A stretch of DNA of 44,517 nt from an uncultured Oscillospiraceae bacterium (GTDB lineage: Bacteria > Bacillota > Clostridia > Oscillospirales > Acutalibacteraceae), in NCBI GenBank assembly GCA_948471205.1, contig CAOKRT010000001.1, positions 1 through 44,517 on the forward strand. Reading direction: 5' to 3'. This document shows, one piece after another, positions 31,273-39,375 of this stretch; position 1 is the first letter of the stretch, and each line of letters starts with the position of its first letter. Under the pieces are notes generated by a model, which did no database searches, was not told where the DNA came from, and saw nothing but the letters and a program-made list of their open reading frames with translations. The position numbers were made by a program, and so were the translations under genes.

Positions 31273-32631
31273 TTACACAATATATCTTACGATAACGTAT
31301 GCCGTGCATATTGCAACCACAATAATTGTTGCCGGAGCGCAGTATTTGCAGTATTTTCCCCATGTTATTTTATGACCGTTTTTGCTTGCCACAGATATTC
31401 CCATTACATTTGCGGATGCACCTATCGGTGTTGCATTTCCTCCGAGATCGGTTCCTAAGGATAATGCCCATGCAAGTGTGGCAAGGCTCATATCCTGTGT
31501 GGAAGAAATGGAAATGATAACGGGTATCATTGTGGCTGAAAACGGTATATTATCAACAAAAGCACTGGCTATTGCTGAAATCCACATAACAATAATTATG
31601 ATTAAAACAGGACTTCCACTGCTTACATCGCTTATAAATCCTGCAATAAGCTCAAGCACCTTGGTTTCTTCCAAACCACCTACTACTATGAATAAGCCTA
31701 CAAAGAAAAGAAGGGTTTTATAATCAATATGGCGTACTATGTATTTCATTCCGGTTTTGCTTGTTGTAATAAATGTAAGAAGCGCTACAATGATTCCTAT
31801 TGTAGAAACCGTAAGCCCCGTTTGCGCATGGGTTATAAGCAGTATAATTGCCACTGCAAATATAGCTGTGCTTCTGATAAAGCGCTGTTTATCAATAATT
31901 GCTTCAGCCGGTTGCGGATAAGCGGTTTTTTCCGGTCTGTTCCATTCACTTTTTTTAAGCTGCTTTTTAAAGCATAAAACAAAATAGCCTATTACAAGAA
32001 CAAGACATATAAGTGCAACCAATCCGGTGTTTGCAAGAAAATCGGCAAAGGTGAATCCAAGCGAAGTACCGATGATAATATTCGGCGGATCACCGCACAT
32101 GGTTGCCGAACCGCCTATGTTTGCACAGAAAATTTCTGCAATAATCATAGGAACGGGATCAAATTTAAGGATTTTTGCAAGCTCTGATGTTACAGCGGCA
32201 AGAAACAGAATTACGGTAATACTGTCTATAAACATGGAAAGCACAGCACTCATTGCCATAAATGTTACAAGAATGGGAACGGTTTTATATTTAACCAGTT
32301 TTGCAATTCCAAGACACAGCCAGCGGAAAAATCCTGCTCTGCCCATACCCTCAACCATAATCATCATACCGGCAATAAACACAATTGTTTCCCAGTTGAT
32401 GCCGACGGCAGCTTCAGCCGAACCGGTATTATACCAAAATTCAGGTTTGAAAAAAGCGGTCAGATTAAGCGTTTCTACCACAGCCTGCGGGCTTCCCATA
32501 GATACTAAAAATACAACAACAATCATCATAACTGCAGCAATGGTTGTTGTTATATGGCGCTCTACTTTGTCCCAAACAATCATTGCAAACATTGCCACAA
32601 AAATAATTGTAGCCAATATCTGACTTATCAT
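31273..32631 (-). CDS. SLC13/ArsB-type membrane transporter
   Basis: ATG 32631 sits eight bases after AGGAGG; the ATG two codons earlier is too close. The 452-residue protein has about eleven helices and ArsB/NhaD/citrate-transporter landmarks: ETIVFIAGMMIMVEGMG, ANIGGSATMCGDPPNIIIGTSLG, AFVDNIPFSATMIPV and the second repeat signature LGTDLGGNATPIGASANVMG. It likely moves a dicarboxylate, a sodium/proton pair or another anion across the membrane; sequence does not decide. It lies between the hydrogenase gene and the TetR-cysK operon, all leftward, with no clear terminator before the next genes. Confidence 0.88.
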   Translation of the reverse strand: MISQILATIIFVAMFAMIVWDKVERHITTTIAAVMMIVVVFLVSMGSPQAVVETLNLTAFFKPEFWYNTGSAEAAVGINWETIVFIAGMMIMVEGMGRAGFFRWLCLGIAKLVKYKTVPILVTFMAMSAVLSMFIDSITVILFLAAVTSELAKILKFDPVPMIIAEIFCANIGGSATMCGDPPNIIIGTSLGFTFADFLANTGLVALICLVLVIGYFVLCFKKQLKKSEWNRPEKTAYPQPAEAIIDKQRFIRSTAIFAVAIILLITHAQTGLTVSTIGIIVALLTFITTSKTGMKYIVRHIDYKTLLFFVGLFIVVGGLEETKVLELIAGFISDVSSGSPVLIIIIVMWISAIASAFVDNIPFSATMIPVIISISSTQDMSLATLAWALSLGTDLGGNATPIGASANVMGISVASKNGHKITWGKYCKYCAPATIIVVAICTAYVIVRYIV

Positions 32632-32710
32632 ATTCATTTCCTCCTGAGCAGGCTGCCTTAATAGAATTCTATGAAAAACCTGCTTTTATGTTAAGCCGTT
32701 CAGAAGAATA

Positions 32711-34216
32711 TTATTCTTCAAGGTCAGAAAGGTATTTTCTATATTTTGATGAAACACTGAATCTTGTTTCAGAATTTTCTTTTAATTTATTTACTGCATC
32801 CGTTGCTTTTCTTACAGGGGCAATTGTTCCTGCGCCGGCAACACAGCCGCCGGGGCATGCCATTCCTTCCAGAAGATAACCGTTGTATTTTCCTGTTTTC
32901 GCAATCTGCAGCATTTTTTTGCAGTTTTGAAGACCTTCAGCACGTGCAGTTTTGATTTCACGGCTTGGATTCAGCACCTTGATAGCATTTTCAACTGCTG
33001 CAGCAACACCGCCGCTTACAGCAAATCCGATTCCGTCGCCGCTTGCTTCACGCATCGGTTTACTTTCTTTGCATTCGGATATATCAATATCTTTTGCTTC
33101 CAGAATAGAAGCAAATTCTTCAAAGGTAAGAACAAAGTCAATATCGCTTCGTATGGTTCTGCGGCTTGCTTCAAGTTTCTTTGCAGCACAGGGACCCACA
33201 AATACCACTTTTGCATCGGGATGTTCTTTTTTTATCAGTCTTCCCGTTAAAACCATCGGTGTTAATGCCATTGAAATATAAGGTGCAAATTCAGGGAAAA
33301 GTTTTTTTGCCATAACAGACCATGCCGGGCAGCAGGATGTTGCCATAAACGGCTGTTTTTCCGGCACTTCATCCATAAAGTCTTTTGCTTCTTCAATTGT
33401 ACACAGGTCTGCGCCGATTGCAACTTCCACAACATCTGTAAAGCCAAGCTTTTTGAAAGCTGTTCTGATTTGTCCGGATGTTACATTGCCGAACTGACCT
33501 GCAAAAGCGGGGGCAATGGCGGCATAAACCGGTGTGTTGCTTTTAATTGCGGTGATTGTCTGGAAAATTTGGCTTTTATCTATAATTGCACTGAACGGAC
33601 AGTTAACAAGGCACATTCCGCAGGAAACGCATTTATCAGGGTCAATTTCAGCTCTGCCGAATTCATCACTTTTAATTGCGTTCATTCCGCACACCTTTGC
33701 ACATGGGCGTTCCTGTTTTACAATTGCGTGATATTCGCAGGCATTCACGCACATTCCGCATTTTATGCATTTTGACTGATCAATATGTGATCTTCCGTCA
33801 ACAATGGAAACAGCGCCTTTTGGGCATACCTCAACACAAGGGTGCTCCAGGCAGTTCTGGCATGCGTTTGTAACAAAAACTTTATTTTCAGGGCATTTGT
33901 TGCATGCAAATTTTATAATGTCAATAAGCGGCGCTTCATAATATTTTTCATCAATGATGCTTTCGTCAATACCGTCGCATATTGAGGTAAAATCATCAAA
34001 TTTTCTTAATGATAAACCCATTGCTGCACGGAGACGTTCACCTACAACAGCACGTTCAACGAAAACGCTGTCTCTGTACTGTGCAATTTCACCCGGGATG
34101 ATTTTATAAGGAAGCTTTTCAAACTCAATCGGATCCCAGCCGTTATATGCAAGTTTGGCTACTTCCGTAAAAATTTTTTGTCTGATTTTTGATTTGGAGG
34201 TTTCAATTCCGCGCAT
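32711..34216 (-). CDS. [FeFe] hydrogenase, group B-like
   Basis: ATG 34216 (MRGIETSKSK) has AGAGGAA upstream and fits the mapped promoter. The 501-residue protein has ferredoxin-type motifs (CxxCxxHPCVEVCP, CIKCGMCVNAC, CVSCGMCLVNCP) followed by the H-cluster domain with TSCCPAW (L1), a group B-type GPCAAKKLEA (L2) and EGMACPGGC (L3). It reversibly reduces protons with ferredoxin electrons in the cytoplasm; group B enzymes are common in anaerobic Clostridia but poorly studied. The maturases HydE, HydF and HydG are not encoded here. It is probably monomeric. Confidence 0.9.
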   Translation of the reverse strand: MRGIETSKSKIRQKIFTEVAKLAYNGWDPIEFEKLPYKIIPGEIAQYRDSVFVERAVVGERLRAAMGLSLRKFDDFTSICDGIDESIIDEKYYEAPLIDIIKFACNKCPENKVFVTNACQNCLEHPCVEVCPKGAVSIVDGRSHIDQSKCIKCGMCVNACEYHAIVKQERPCAKVCGMNAIKSDEFGRAEIDPDKCVSCGMCLVNCPFSAIIDKSQIFQTITAIKSNTPVYAAIAPAFAGQFGNVTSGQIRTAFKKLGFTDVVEVAIGADLCTIEEAKDFMDEVPEKQPFMATSCCPAWSVMAKKLFPEFAPYISMALTPMVLTGRLIKKEHPDAKVVFVGPCAAKKLEASRRTIRSDIDFVLTFEEFASILEAKDIDISECKESKPMREASGDGIGFAVSGGVAAAVENAIKVLNPSREIKTARAEGLQNCKKMLQIAKTGKYNGYLLEGMACPGGCVAGAGTIAPVRKATDAVNKLKENSETRFSVSSKYRKYLSDLEE

Positions 34217-34289
34217 AATTATTCCTCTTTCTTTAAAATAATATATTATTTTTACAAACCTATTAAGGTTGTTAAATTTTCCGAGCATT

Positions 34290-34318
34290 ATAATATCACT
34301 TTATAATGTTAAAATCAA
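34290..34318 (-). promoter_or_regulatory. Promoter of the hydrogenase gene, TTGATT-17-TATTAT
   Basis: On the minus strand TTGATT (34313-34318) and TATTAT (34290-34295) are 17 bases apart. The transcript would start near 34283, about 65 bases before the ATG at 34216. Confidence 0.55.
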
Positions 34319-34395
34319 TTATATATTTTATGAAAAATATTGCCAATATTCTGTTTAAATTTTGTGCATATCATTATAAGATTATTATATAAAAA

Positions 34396-34424
34396 AACAC
34401 TGCGGTCGTTTCCGCAGTGTTTTT
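34396..34424. terminator. Bidirectional terminator left of the DUF4091 gene
   Basis: AACACTGCGG (34396-34405) pairs with CCGCAGTGTT (34412-34421), with T-runs on both strands. It ends the leftward DUF4091 transcript and separates it from the hydrogenase promoter. Confidence 0.88.
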
Positions 34425-34428
34425 ATGG

Positions 34429-36054
34429 TTATAAGCAATTTTTGATTGCGTTATTTATTCTTTCTCTTGTTTCAAGCTGCCATGCATCTGAATGAGGATA
34501 ATCAAAAAATGTAAGCTCCCGATCAAGTCCGTCTTCAAGAACAGCAACGGCTTTTTCTCTTCCGGCAAGTTTTTCCAGAGTTTGAAGCGCCATCATATCC
34601 TGAAAAGCATCATAGAAAACTTTAAGACGCAAAGAACAAAGTGCCGTTCCGTCCTTTTTCGGATAAACAACATAGCTGTCGCCGGACTGAAATGCCTTTC
34701 CGGCATCAGTAATTTCATAAGGGTTAATTTTCATTTTTGAAAATCTTGTATTCCAGAAATTAAAGCCCCAGTGCAGAAACCCTTTAACATTATACTTGTA
34801 AAGCTGATATCCAAGCACGCGGTTTCGCTGTGACGGAATAGAGAAAAATCTGTTTGAAACATATCGGTCGTCCTGTGCACAGCAATAATACGTCCATAAT
34901 TCCGGCACATTGCCGATAAACGGTTCTATATGATTATTGGCCGGAATAGGCGTATTCACAAGCCCTTTTTTATAAAATTTGAAATCGGACAAAGCGTCAA
35001 TAATTCTGTATCCGTCAAACAGTTTTTTTATCGTGTTTGCAGCAATTCTGTATGTGAAAACCTGTGATAAATTCGGTTCGTCGCTCACATGAATCAGTGT
35101 TTTATCCTTTAATCCAAGTTTTTCGATAAAGGCTTTAAGCTCTGCGGCAAACTGTGTAAGGAATTTTTTATATTTTCTTGAAATGACAAGTGTTTTCCAG
35201 CCGAATATTTTTTTGTATTCACCGTTTACATCTGCCATAATTTTCGGTGCATATCTGGCACCCCACTGTGTGAAAAAGTGTGACATTTCAAAGTATTCAA
35301 TACCGCACTTCTGTGCCATGGCAATCCATTTTTCAAGTTTGTCAAAATGAAAGGAATATTCTTTTCCGGTTACAGTAACATCAATAAGCTGCACGGTTGG
35401 GCGTTCACCGCCTACGGCAATATCAAGCGAAGGCGTAAACAGAGGTGTTAAAATGCAGTTCATTCCGTGTTCGGCAGCAACTTTCAGATAGTTCTCAACA
35501 ACTCTCCAGTATTCATCTGAAAAGGCCTCAAAACCGTATTCCTGCATAAGGCAGTCGCTGTGAAACCAGTTTGTAAATATAAGGCTTTGTTTTTCAAGAG
35601 CACAATCGATTACCTCTGCTGTAAGGGAAACCGTTTCTGTGCAGTTTTCATTTGAAACAGTAATTTCAATGTTATGTTTTCCCGCAGCAAGTTTTTCGGT
35701 TGGAACAATTTCAAACCATAATGTTTTTTTTCCGTTTTCAAGTTGGATTTTGTTATCTGCCGGAAGCAGAAGATCAGGATAGTATCCGTCCTTACTTTTA
35801 ATAACATAATCGTCTGCATTTTTTTCATTGATTGCAAATTCGCTTGGCAAATATTCAACCGTGTATGCGTTTATGCAGTCAATATCGGAATGAACCTGAA
35901 GCGAAACATATTCACCGGCGGCGGAAATGAAAAGCTGAAAGGATTTTCTTTCGTTATTCAGCATGGAAAATCCGGTAAACTGTGTACTTTTCTCATTTTC
36001 ATATTTCATTACCTTTTCAAGTGAGGAAAGCAATGTTAAATTGATTTCAGACAT
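34429..36054 (-). CDS. DUF4091 glycosidase-like protein
   Basis: The 541-residue protein has an N-terminal beta-sandwich region and a central barrel with NWFHSDCLMQEYGFEAFSDEYW, ILTPLFTPSLD, EMSHFFTQWGARYAP, LIHVSDEPN and a C-terminal GFLHWGFNFWNTRFS. These fit the DUF4091 family, related to GH123 beta-N-acetylgalactosaminidases. The acid residues of VSDEPN are at the expected catalytic position. There is no signal peptide, so it acts inside the cell. AAAGAGG precedes the ATG. It is transcribed alone. Enzymatic activity is inferred, not shown. Confidence 0.82.
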   Translation of the reverse strand: MSEINLTLLSSLEKVMKYENEKSTQFTGFSMLNNERKSFQLFISAAGEYVSLQVHSDIDCINAYTVEYLPSEFAINEKNADDYVIKSKDGYYPDLLLPADNKIQLENGKKTLWFEIVPTEKLAAGKHNIEITVSNENCTETVSLTAEVIDCALEKQSLIFTNWFHSDCLMQEYGFEAFSDEYWRVVENYLKVAAEHGMNCILTPLFTPSLDIAVGGERPTVQLIDVTVTGKEYSFHFDKLEKWIAMAQKCGIEYFEMSHFFTQWGARYAPKIMADVNGEYKKIFGWKTLVISRKYKKFLTQFAAELKAFIEKLGLKDKTLIHVSDEPNLSQVFTYRIAANTIKKLFDGYRIIDALSDFKFYKKGLVNTPIPANNHIEPFIGNVPELWTYYCCAQDDRYVSNRFFSIPSQRNRVLGYQLYKYNVKGFLHWGFNFWNTRFSKMKINPYEITDAGKAFQSGDSYVVYPKKDGTALCSLRLKVFYDAFQDMMALQTLEKLAGREKAVAVLEDGLDRELTFFDYPHSDAWQLETRERINNAIKNCL

Positions 36055-36163
36055 ATGTAATACCTCTTTGATTTATTTGAAATAAGTATAGCATAATTAT
36101 GGATTTTAATCAAATTTATTCTGCAAAATAACGGTTAATTTGACATTTCGGGATAGGAACAGA

Positions 36164-36192
36164 TTGACTTATATGTTTTTTAATGATAAAAT
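36164..36192 (+). promoter_or_regulatory. Promoter of the CDP-alcohol phosphatidyltransferase gene
   Basis: TTGACT (36164-36169) and TAAAAT (36187-36192) are 17 bases apart. The hairpin at 36216-36245 lies in the resulting leader. Confidence 0.65.
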
Positions 36193-36215
36193 AACTGCGT
36201 TAAGCCACTTAAACC

Positions 36216-36245
36216 GGGCAGGGTGTCTTATAAAACACCCTGCCC
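36216..36245 (+). promoter_or_regulatory. Leader hairpin, GC-rich
   Basis: GGGCAGGGTGT (36216-36226) and ACACCCTGCCC (36235-36245) form a perfect 11-bp stem. Flanking GTTAAG and CTTAAC could extend it. It lies between promoter and ribosome binding site, 27 bases before the ATG, and is followed by only a weak T-tract (TTCTTAACTTT). It may be an attenuator. Confidence 0.5.
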
Positions 36246-36271
36246 TTCTTAACTTTGAGGGGAATAAAATT

Positions 36272-36805
36272 ATGAAAAAGTATCTTGCAAATATCATTTC
36301 ATCGTCAAGGATACTCTGTGCAATAACACTGTTTTTTTTCAGCGAAATATCAAGCTTGTTTATGCTGATTTATTTTTACTGCGGCTTATCGGATTTTGTG
36401 GACGGTCCGATTGCAAGAAAACTTGGCACAATCAGCCTTCTCGGTGCAAAGCTTGATACAGCCGGGGATGTTATTACATATTTTGCCCTGACAAAAATTC
36501 TTTATCTTGAAAGTGTTTTTCCCGTATGGGGGCTTATATGGCTTGCTGCAGCATTGGTTGGCCTTGTTATATCTGCAATTATTTCAAAGATTAGACTTGG
36601 AAAATTCTATTTTGTGCATTCTCTTTTCGGAAAAATATTCGGTGCATCGGCTTTTATGTTTCCGTTTGCAATTAAAATAATGAAAGCAGATCTATATATG
36701 GCGGTGGTTTGCAGTATGGCAAGCATTGCAGCAGTTGAATCCATTATTATTCAGCTTAAAAGCAAGGAACTGAAAACCGATGTGATTTCTGTTAAAAAGA
36801 TGTAA
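36272..36805 (+). CDS. CDP-alcohol phosphatidyltransferase family protein
   Basis: ATG 36272 follows GAGGGG and lies after the promoter-leader; a longer frame from 36140 would begin before the promoter. The 177-residue membrane protein has the complete family motif D-x2-D-G-x2-A-R-x8-G-x3-D-x3-D (SDFVDGPIARKLG then G-A-K-L-D-T-A-G-D), and about six helices. Enzymes of this type join CDP-diacylglycerol to an alcohol such as glycerol phosphate or inositol phosphate. The alcohol cannot be told from sequence. A terminator separates it from the downstream kinase gene. Confidence 0.88.
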   Translation: MKKYLANIISSSRILCAITLFFFSEISSLFMLIYFYCGLSDFVDGPIARKLGTISLLGAKLDTAGDVITYFALTKILYLESVFPVWGLIWLAAALVGLVISAIISKIRLGKFYFVHSLFGKIFGASAFMFPFAIKIMKADLYMAVVCSMASIAAVESIIIQLKSKELKTDVISVKKM

Positions 36806-36813
36806 ACAGTATG

Positions 36814-36842
36814 AAAGCAGTGTTTGAAAGGCACTGCTTTTT
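36814..36842 (+). terminator. Terminator after the phosphatidyltransferase gene
   Basis: AAAGCAGTG (36814-36822) and CACTGCTTT (36832-36840) form a stem ending in TTTTT. Confidence 0.75.
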
Positions 36843-36865
36843 AAAATGATAAGGAGGGATGCCGC

Positions 36866-37780
36866 ATGATATATACAGTTACTTTTAATCCGTCTGTTGA
36901 TTATATTATGAATGTAAATTCCCTGTCTTCAAAAGATGTAAACAGGGCGCAAAGCACAACATTTTATGCCGGCGGAAAGGGGATAAATGTATCTGCCGTG
37001 CTGTCAGAGCTTGGTGTAAAAAACAAAGCGCTTGGCTTTCTTGCGGGATTTTCCGGAAAACAGATAGAAAATATGATTCATGCGGAAAATACCGAACCGG
37101 ATTTTATATATCTTACATCAGGCTGTTCAAGAATCAATGTTAAAATAAGAACAGATAAAGAAATAGATATTAATGCAGACGGTCCTGAAATCGGGCAGCA
37201 GGATATTAACAGGCTTTATAAAAAACTCGAAAATGTGAAAACAGGCGATTATTTGGTGCTGGCAGGTTCTGTTCCTGCATCCTTGCCGGATAATATTTAT
37301 GAAACAATAATGAAAAAATTTTCGGGTAAAGGAATACGTTTTGTTGTGGATGCGGCAGGCAGTTTGCTGAAAAATGTGCTTAAATACAAACCGTTTCTTG
37401 TAAAGCCCAATCAATATGAACTGGGAGAAGTTTTTTCTGCTGATATAAAAACAGCAGAGGATGCTGTGAAATATGCCGTTATTATGCAGAATATGGGTGC
37501 AAAAAACGTGCTTGTTTCCATGGGGGCAGACGGGGCGGTTTTGGCGGCGGAAAACGGAACTGTTTATACTGCAAAAGCAGTGCAGGGGCAGGCTGTAAAC
37601 ACTGTTGGCTGCGGAGATTCCATGGTTGCCGGATTTCTTGCAGGCATTATTTGTAAAAATGATTATAAATATGCCCTCAGGCTGGGTACTGCATGTGCCG
37701 CTGCAACCGCTTTTTCGGAAGGTATTGCCGAAAAAAATCAAATAGAGAATATATGCAAAAAGACGCAGTTGTTATCATAA
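36866..37780 (+). CDS. 1-phosphofructokinase family hexose kinase
   Basis: The 304-residue PfkB-fold protein has the FruK/LacC signatures TVTFNPSVDYIMNV, AGGKGINVSAVLSELG, LAGSVPASLPD, KPNQYELGEVF and the anion-hole motif NTVGCGDSMVAGF (catalytic Asp near 254). It phosphorylates a sugar phosphate such as fructose 1-phosphate or tagatose 6-phosphate. AAGGAGGG precedes the ATG. No phosphotransferase genes accompany it, so the sugar is undecided. A terminator begins within its last codons. Confidence 0.88.
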   Translation: MIYTVTFNPSVDYIMNVNSLSSKDVNRAQSTTFYAGGKGINVSAVLSELGVKNKALGFLAGFSGKQIENMIHAENTEPDFIYLTSGCSRINVKIRTDKEIDINADGPEIGQQDINRLYKKLENVKTGDYLVLAGSVPASLPDNIYETIMKKFSGKGIRFVVDAAGSLLKNVLKYKPFLVKPNQYELGEVFSADIKTAEDAVKYAVIMQNMGAKNVLVSMGADGAVLAAENGTVYTAKAVQGQAVNTVGCGDSMVAGFLAGIICKNDYKYALRLGTACAAATAFSEGIAEKNQIENICKKTQLLS

Positions 37781-37795
37781 CAACTGCGTCTTTAA
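37762..37795. terminator. Terminator overlapping the end of the kinase gene
   Basis: GACGCAGTTGTTA (37762-37774) pairs with TAACAACTGCGTC (37778-37790) with a TCA loop, followed by TTTAAATTTT. The left arm covers the last five kinase codons. It also ends the convergent gene at 37799. Confidence 0.85.
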
Positions 37796-37798
37796 ATT

Positions 37799-39337
37799 TT
37801 ATTCGTTCTGAAGTTTTATAACAACGGTATCGTCAATTACTTTTATAGATCCGCTGTCAGGCCAGCAAGGCATTTCCTTAACTTCCGGCTGTTTTTTTAA
37901 TTTACGAACGGTTTCTTCATTTGCTATCGGTATTTTATATCCGAAATACTGTTGAATCCATCGGTTTCGGGAATAAGCATTAATATAGGTGCTTCCTTTG
38001 CCGCCGTACATAGGTGCCTTTTCCCATGCGTTTTTAATAAGCGGGTCTTCAATTTTGTCACCTATAAATGCCCATTTTTTTGAAGAATCATACTGTTCTG
38101 TCATACGAATCTGCACAACCATTGAATTCAGATAGTTTTCAGCCTGCCTGTTTGTGTAATACATAGCAGTATAATTAACATTTGCAAGATACGAATAGCA
38201 GCAAATAACCGAAAGAAGCAGTGCAAGAACAACAGCTTTAACGCCTTTTTGCAGTTTTGGCAGTTCAGGCTTTTCGGGCATAATATCTATTAGTATTACC
38301 GGCACGCATAAAACAATTGCAAAGGAATGCACCATTAACGTGTATATGGTGCTGTTCGGGCACATTACAGCAATCAGATTTACGGCAACGGGAAAAACAA
38401 TCAGAAGCACGGCAGTTATTGCTGAAACCAAAATGTTTTTTTTGGTTTTTACAATATGCCACAAAATTATTGCAATGCTGATTATTCCAAGTGCAAAATA
38501 CGAAAATTTTACAAAACCCATTTGTGCCAGATTGCAGTAATCTTTTAAAGGCAGCATGAAAAATGATATGTATGTTGTTTTAATCAGCCCGGGAAGAGCC
38601 GAAATCTGAAAATTACCCATATCGGAAATTCCCTGATAGCTGCTGAGCGATATATCATAGTAATGCAGAAACATTTGCAGAATTATATAATACAGAATCA
38701 AACCTGCAAGCATACTTGAACAATAATATATTCCTCTGCCAAGAATTTTTCCGAATGTTATTTTTTGTTCTTCAAGCGATTCTTTTATAAGCAAAAGCAC
38801 AAAAATACTTGCGGTAAGCGGCAGATATGCCTGGTAAATACCAAGGGCAAGTGCCACGCACAGGCAGGAAAGCGGGAACCCGAATTTGTATTTCTTTAAA
38901 AACCATACTGCAAGAACGGAAAGAAGTATGGCAAGGCCGTAATAAGCTGCCGTGTATTTGAAAAATAAGGTTGAAACAGCAGACGGAAAAGAAATAAGTA
39001 TCATACCTATAACCGAACCGAGAAAACGGTTTTTTATTTTAAACACAGATACAAGAAAGCCTGCGGATACGGCTATCAGTATCAGAAATAAAATTCCGTT
39101 GAAATATGGCAGATTATAGTTTCCTTCAAAATTATTTTTAAACAATTTACTTAATATTTCAAGAAACCATCTGCCGGATGTCAATGTGGTGCCTACACCG
39201 GCAGGCTGTTCGGAAATATCGTCATGATTATGCAATACATTTACGATTCCGAACAGATGAACGGCTAAGCCGAAAATAAATGTAGAGTAGACGGTAAACC
39301 AAAATGGACTTTTAAATGATTCTTTGATTTTATTCAT
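37799..39337 (-). CDS. GtrII-like membrane glucosyltransferase (Glucos_trans_II)
   Basis: The 512-residue polytopic protein (about ten helices) shows the family features HNHDDISEQPAGVGTTLTSGRWFLEIL near the start (conserved acidic loop) and CVALALGIYQAYLPLTASIFVLLL in the middle. It ends with a soluble outside domain of about 100 residues. GtrII-type enzymes transfer a glucosyl group from a lipid-phosphate donor to surface glycans. AAAGGAG precedes the ATG. It is followed upstream by the GH20 gene in the same direction, with 38 bases between them, so they are probably one operon. The acceptor is unknown. Confidence 0.8.
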   Translation of the reverse strand: MNKIKESFKSPFWFTVYSTFIFGLAVHLFGIVNVLHNHDDISEQPAGVGTTLTSGRWFLEILSKLFKNNFEGNYNLPYFNGILFLILIAVSAGFLVSVFKIKNRFLGSVIGMILISFPSAVSTLFFKYTAAYYGLAILLSVLAVWFLKKYKFGFPLSCLCVALALGIYQAYLPLTASIFVLLLIKESLEEQKITFGKILGRGIYYCSSMLAGLILYYIILQMFLHYYDISLSSYQGISDMGNFQISALPGLIKTTYISFFMLPLKDYCNLAQMGFVKFSYFALGIISIAIILWHIVKTKKNILVSAITAVLLIVFPVAVNLIAVMCPNSTIYTLMVHSFAIVLCVPVILIDIMPEKPELPKLQKGVKAVVLALLLSVICCYSYLANVNYTAMYYTNRQAENYLNSMVVQIRMTEQYDSSKKWAFIGDKIEDPLIKNAWEKAPMYGGKGSTYINAYSRNRWIQQYFGYKIPIANEETVRKLKKQPEVKEMPCWPDSGSIKVIDDTVVIKLQNE

Positions 39338-39375
39338 TTACTGAGGATACTCCTTTAACAGATTATCAGCAATTT

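Noticed and set aside
37127-37741. Minus-strand frame of about 200 codons opposite the hexose kinase
   Set aside because: The kinase on the plus strand is unmistakable and the antisense product is Cys/Phe/Asn-rich nonsense.
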